NCBI GenBank assembly: GCA_001048675.1
Contig: CCKK01000002.1
Span: 248,001-312,000 of the forward strand
Length of the DNA stretch: 64,000 nt
Direction of reading: 5' to 3'
Origin: Vibrio diabolicus
GTDB taxonomy: Bacteria > Pseudomonadota > Gammaproteobacteria > Enterobacterales > Vibrionaceae
The notes beneath the pieces were generated by a model. It saw nothing but the letters and a program-made list of their open reading frames with translations, did no database searches and was not told the origin of the DNA. The translations under genes and the position numbers were made by a program. This document shows positions 63,656-64,000 of this stretch, piece after piece; position 1 is the first letter of the stretch, and every line of letters starts with the position of its first letter.

Positions 63656-63686
63656 AAAAATGGCGATGGTAGAGTCGCCATTTTTT
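63656..63686. terminator. Terminator after dsbA
   Basis: AAAAATGGCGA (63656-63666) pairs with TCGCCATTTTT (63675-63685), with T's after it. It lies 22 bp after the dsbA stop and can also serve the convergent lipoprotein gene. Confidence 0.88.
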
Positions 63687-63704
63687 ATGCTTATCACACT
63701 CGTA

Positions 63705-63950
63705 TTATCTAAGAACGCTTGTACATGCTTGAGTCGGAACACTAGTCATAAATATGGCATGCGGATAAAACAAGCTAGCAGCAGTGATTGCAACATTACA
63801 TGGCTGAGCAATCGTAGTTTTAATCACATTGGTAAGCACGGCTCCTGTATTATTTACTGTTTGAGCGGCGGCTTGTTGTGCCTGGTAAGACACGCAACCT
63901 GTCGTTGCATTGATCATCGCAGTGCTAAACAAAAGTTTGCGAAAAAACAT
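63705..63950 (-). CDS. Small lipoprotein of unknown function
   Basis: This 81-residue protein has a short signal peptide with lipobox TTGC (Cys19) and a Gln/Ala-rich mature part (YQAQQAAAQTVNNTGAV) ending with two Cys. The ATG at 63950 is chosen because AAGGA lies 8 bases upstream; the ATG at 63956 is too close. Function not recognised. Confidence 0.65.
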   Translation of the reverse strand: MFFRKLLFSTAMINATTGCVSYQAQQAAAQTVNNTGAVLTNVIKTTIAQPCNVAITAASLFYPHAIFMTSVPTQACTSVLR

Positions 63951-64000
63951 ATTCATATCCTTTGTGAATGCTTTGAATTACTTATATGTGGATTGATTCA

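Overview
This window looks like a Vibrio chromosome segment, most likely the Harveyi clade and quite possibly the smaller chromosome. The reasons are base composition and codon use, an adenine-riboswitch-controlled add gene as described in Vibrio vulnificus, a dgkA-eptA pair near a two-component system, and strings of metabolic and stress genes typical of Vibrio accessory chromosomes. That assignment is inference. No rRNA, tRNA, CRISPR array, intact transposase gene or prophage was seen.

Layout. 1-8.3 kb: an ectoine utilisation cluster. A catabolic arm on the minus strand (ectoine hydrolase DoeA, deacetylase DoeB, TRAP solute-binding protein, DoeX-type Lrp/AsnC regulator, start of a DoeC-type aldehyde dehydrogenase) faces an EnuR-like MocR regulator and the two TRAP membrane subunits on the plus strand. 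A 248-bp MITE-like element sits inside the catabolic arm. 8.3-11.9 kb: an AraC regulator divergent from an SDR / cupin dioxygenase-like / medium-chain dehydrogenase operon of unknown substrate. 11.9-15.7 kb: grxB-nemA-type redox pair and two LysR regulators whose 3' ends overlap. 15.9-18.8 kb: a large surface lipoprotein that resembles an alpha/alpha-barrel glucosidase. 18.9-20.4 kb: RhlE helicase. 21.2-24.9 kb: a three-gene polysaccharide-synthase-like cluster (zinc-ribbon/degenerate GGDEF-like protein, processive GT2 broken by one missing G, HlyD-like protein).

24.9-31.5 kb: lipoate-ligase-like protein, small lipoproteins, a PLP aminotransferase with a divergent AraC-GyrI regulator over a 22-bp-period tandem repeat, a DUF4382 lipoprotein and a YdcH protein. 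31.5-35.3 kb: bicupin protein, then a zinc acquisition operon (outer-membrane barrel with His-rich loops, ZnuA-like and ZnuB-like proteins, no ATPase) behind two Zur-box palindromes. 35.5-37.3 kb: FabG-like reductase and an unrecognised lipoprotein. 37.8-44.6 kb: sucrose regulon (porin, ScrR, PTS EIIBC, fructokinase, sucrose-6-phosphate hydrolase) tied together by repeated operator sequences.

45-64 kb: YghU, an AT-rich gap with a possible small RNA, a DD-carboxypeptidase, SPOR lipoprotein, peroxiredoxin, adenine deaminase with its riboswitch, small proteins, a cold-shock protein, pirin, YjjU-like patatin, YccF, a Gfo/Idh/MocA oxidoreductase, dgkA-eptA lipid A modification genes, a glycine-zipper lipoprotein, an OmpR-type two-component system, a stand-alone CBM48 protein, a secreted Cys protein next to a DsbA, and a small lipoprotein at the end.

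The best candidates for undescribed biology are the zinc-ribbon/GT2/HlyD cluster, the AraC-SDR-cupin-dehydrogenase operon, and the porin-containing zinc operon that lacks its own ATPase.
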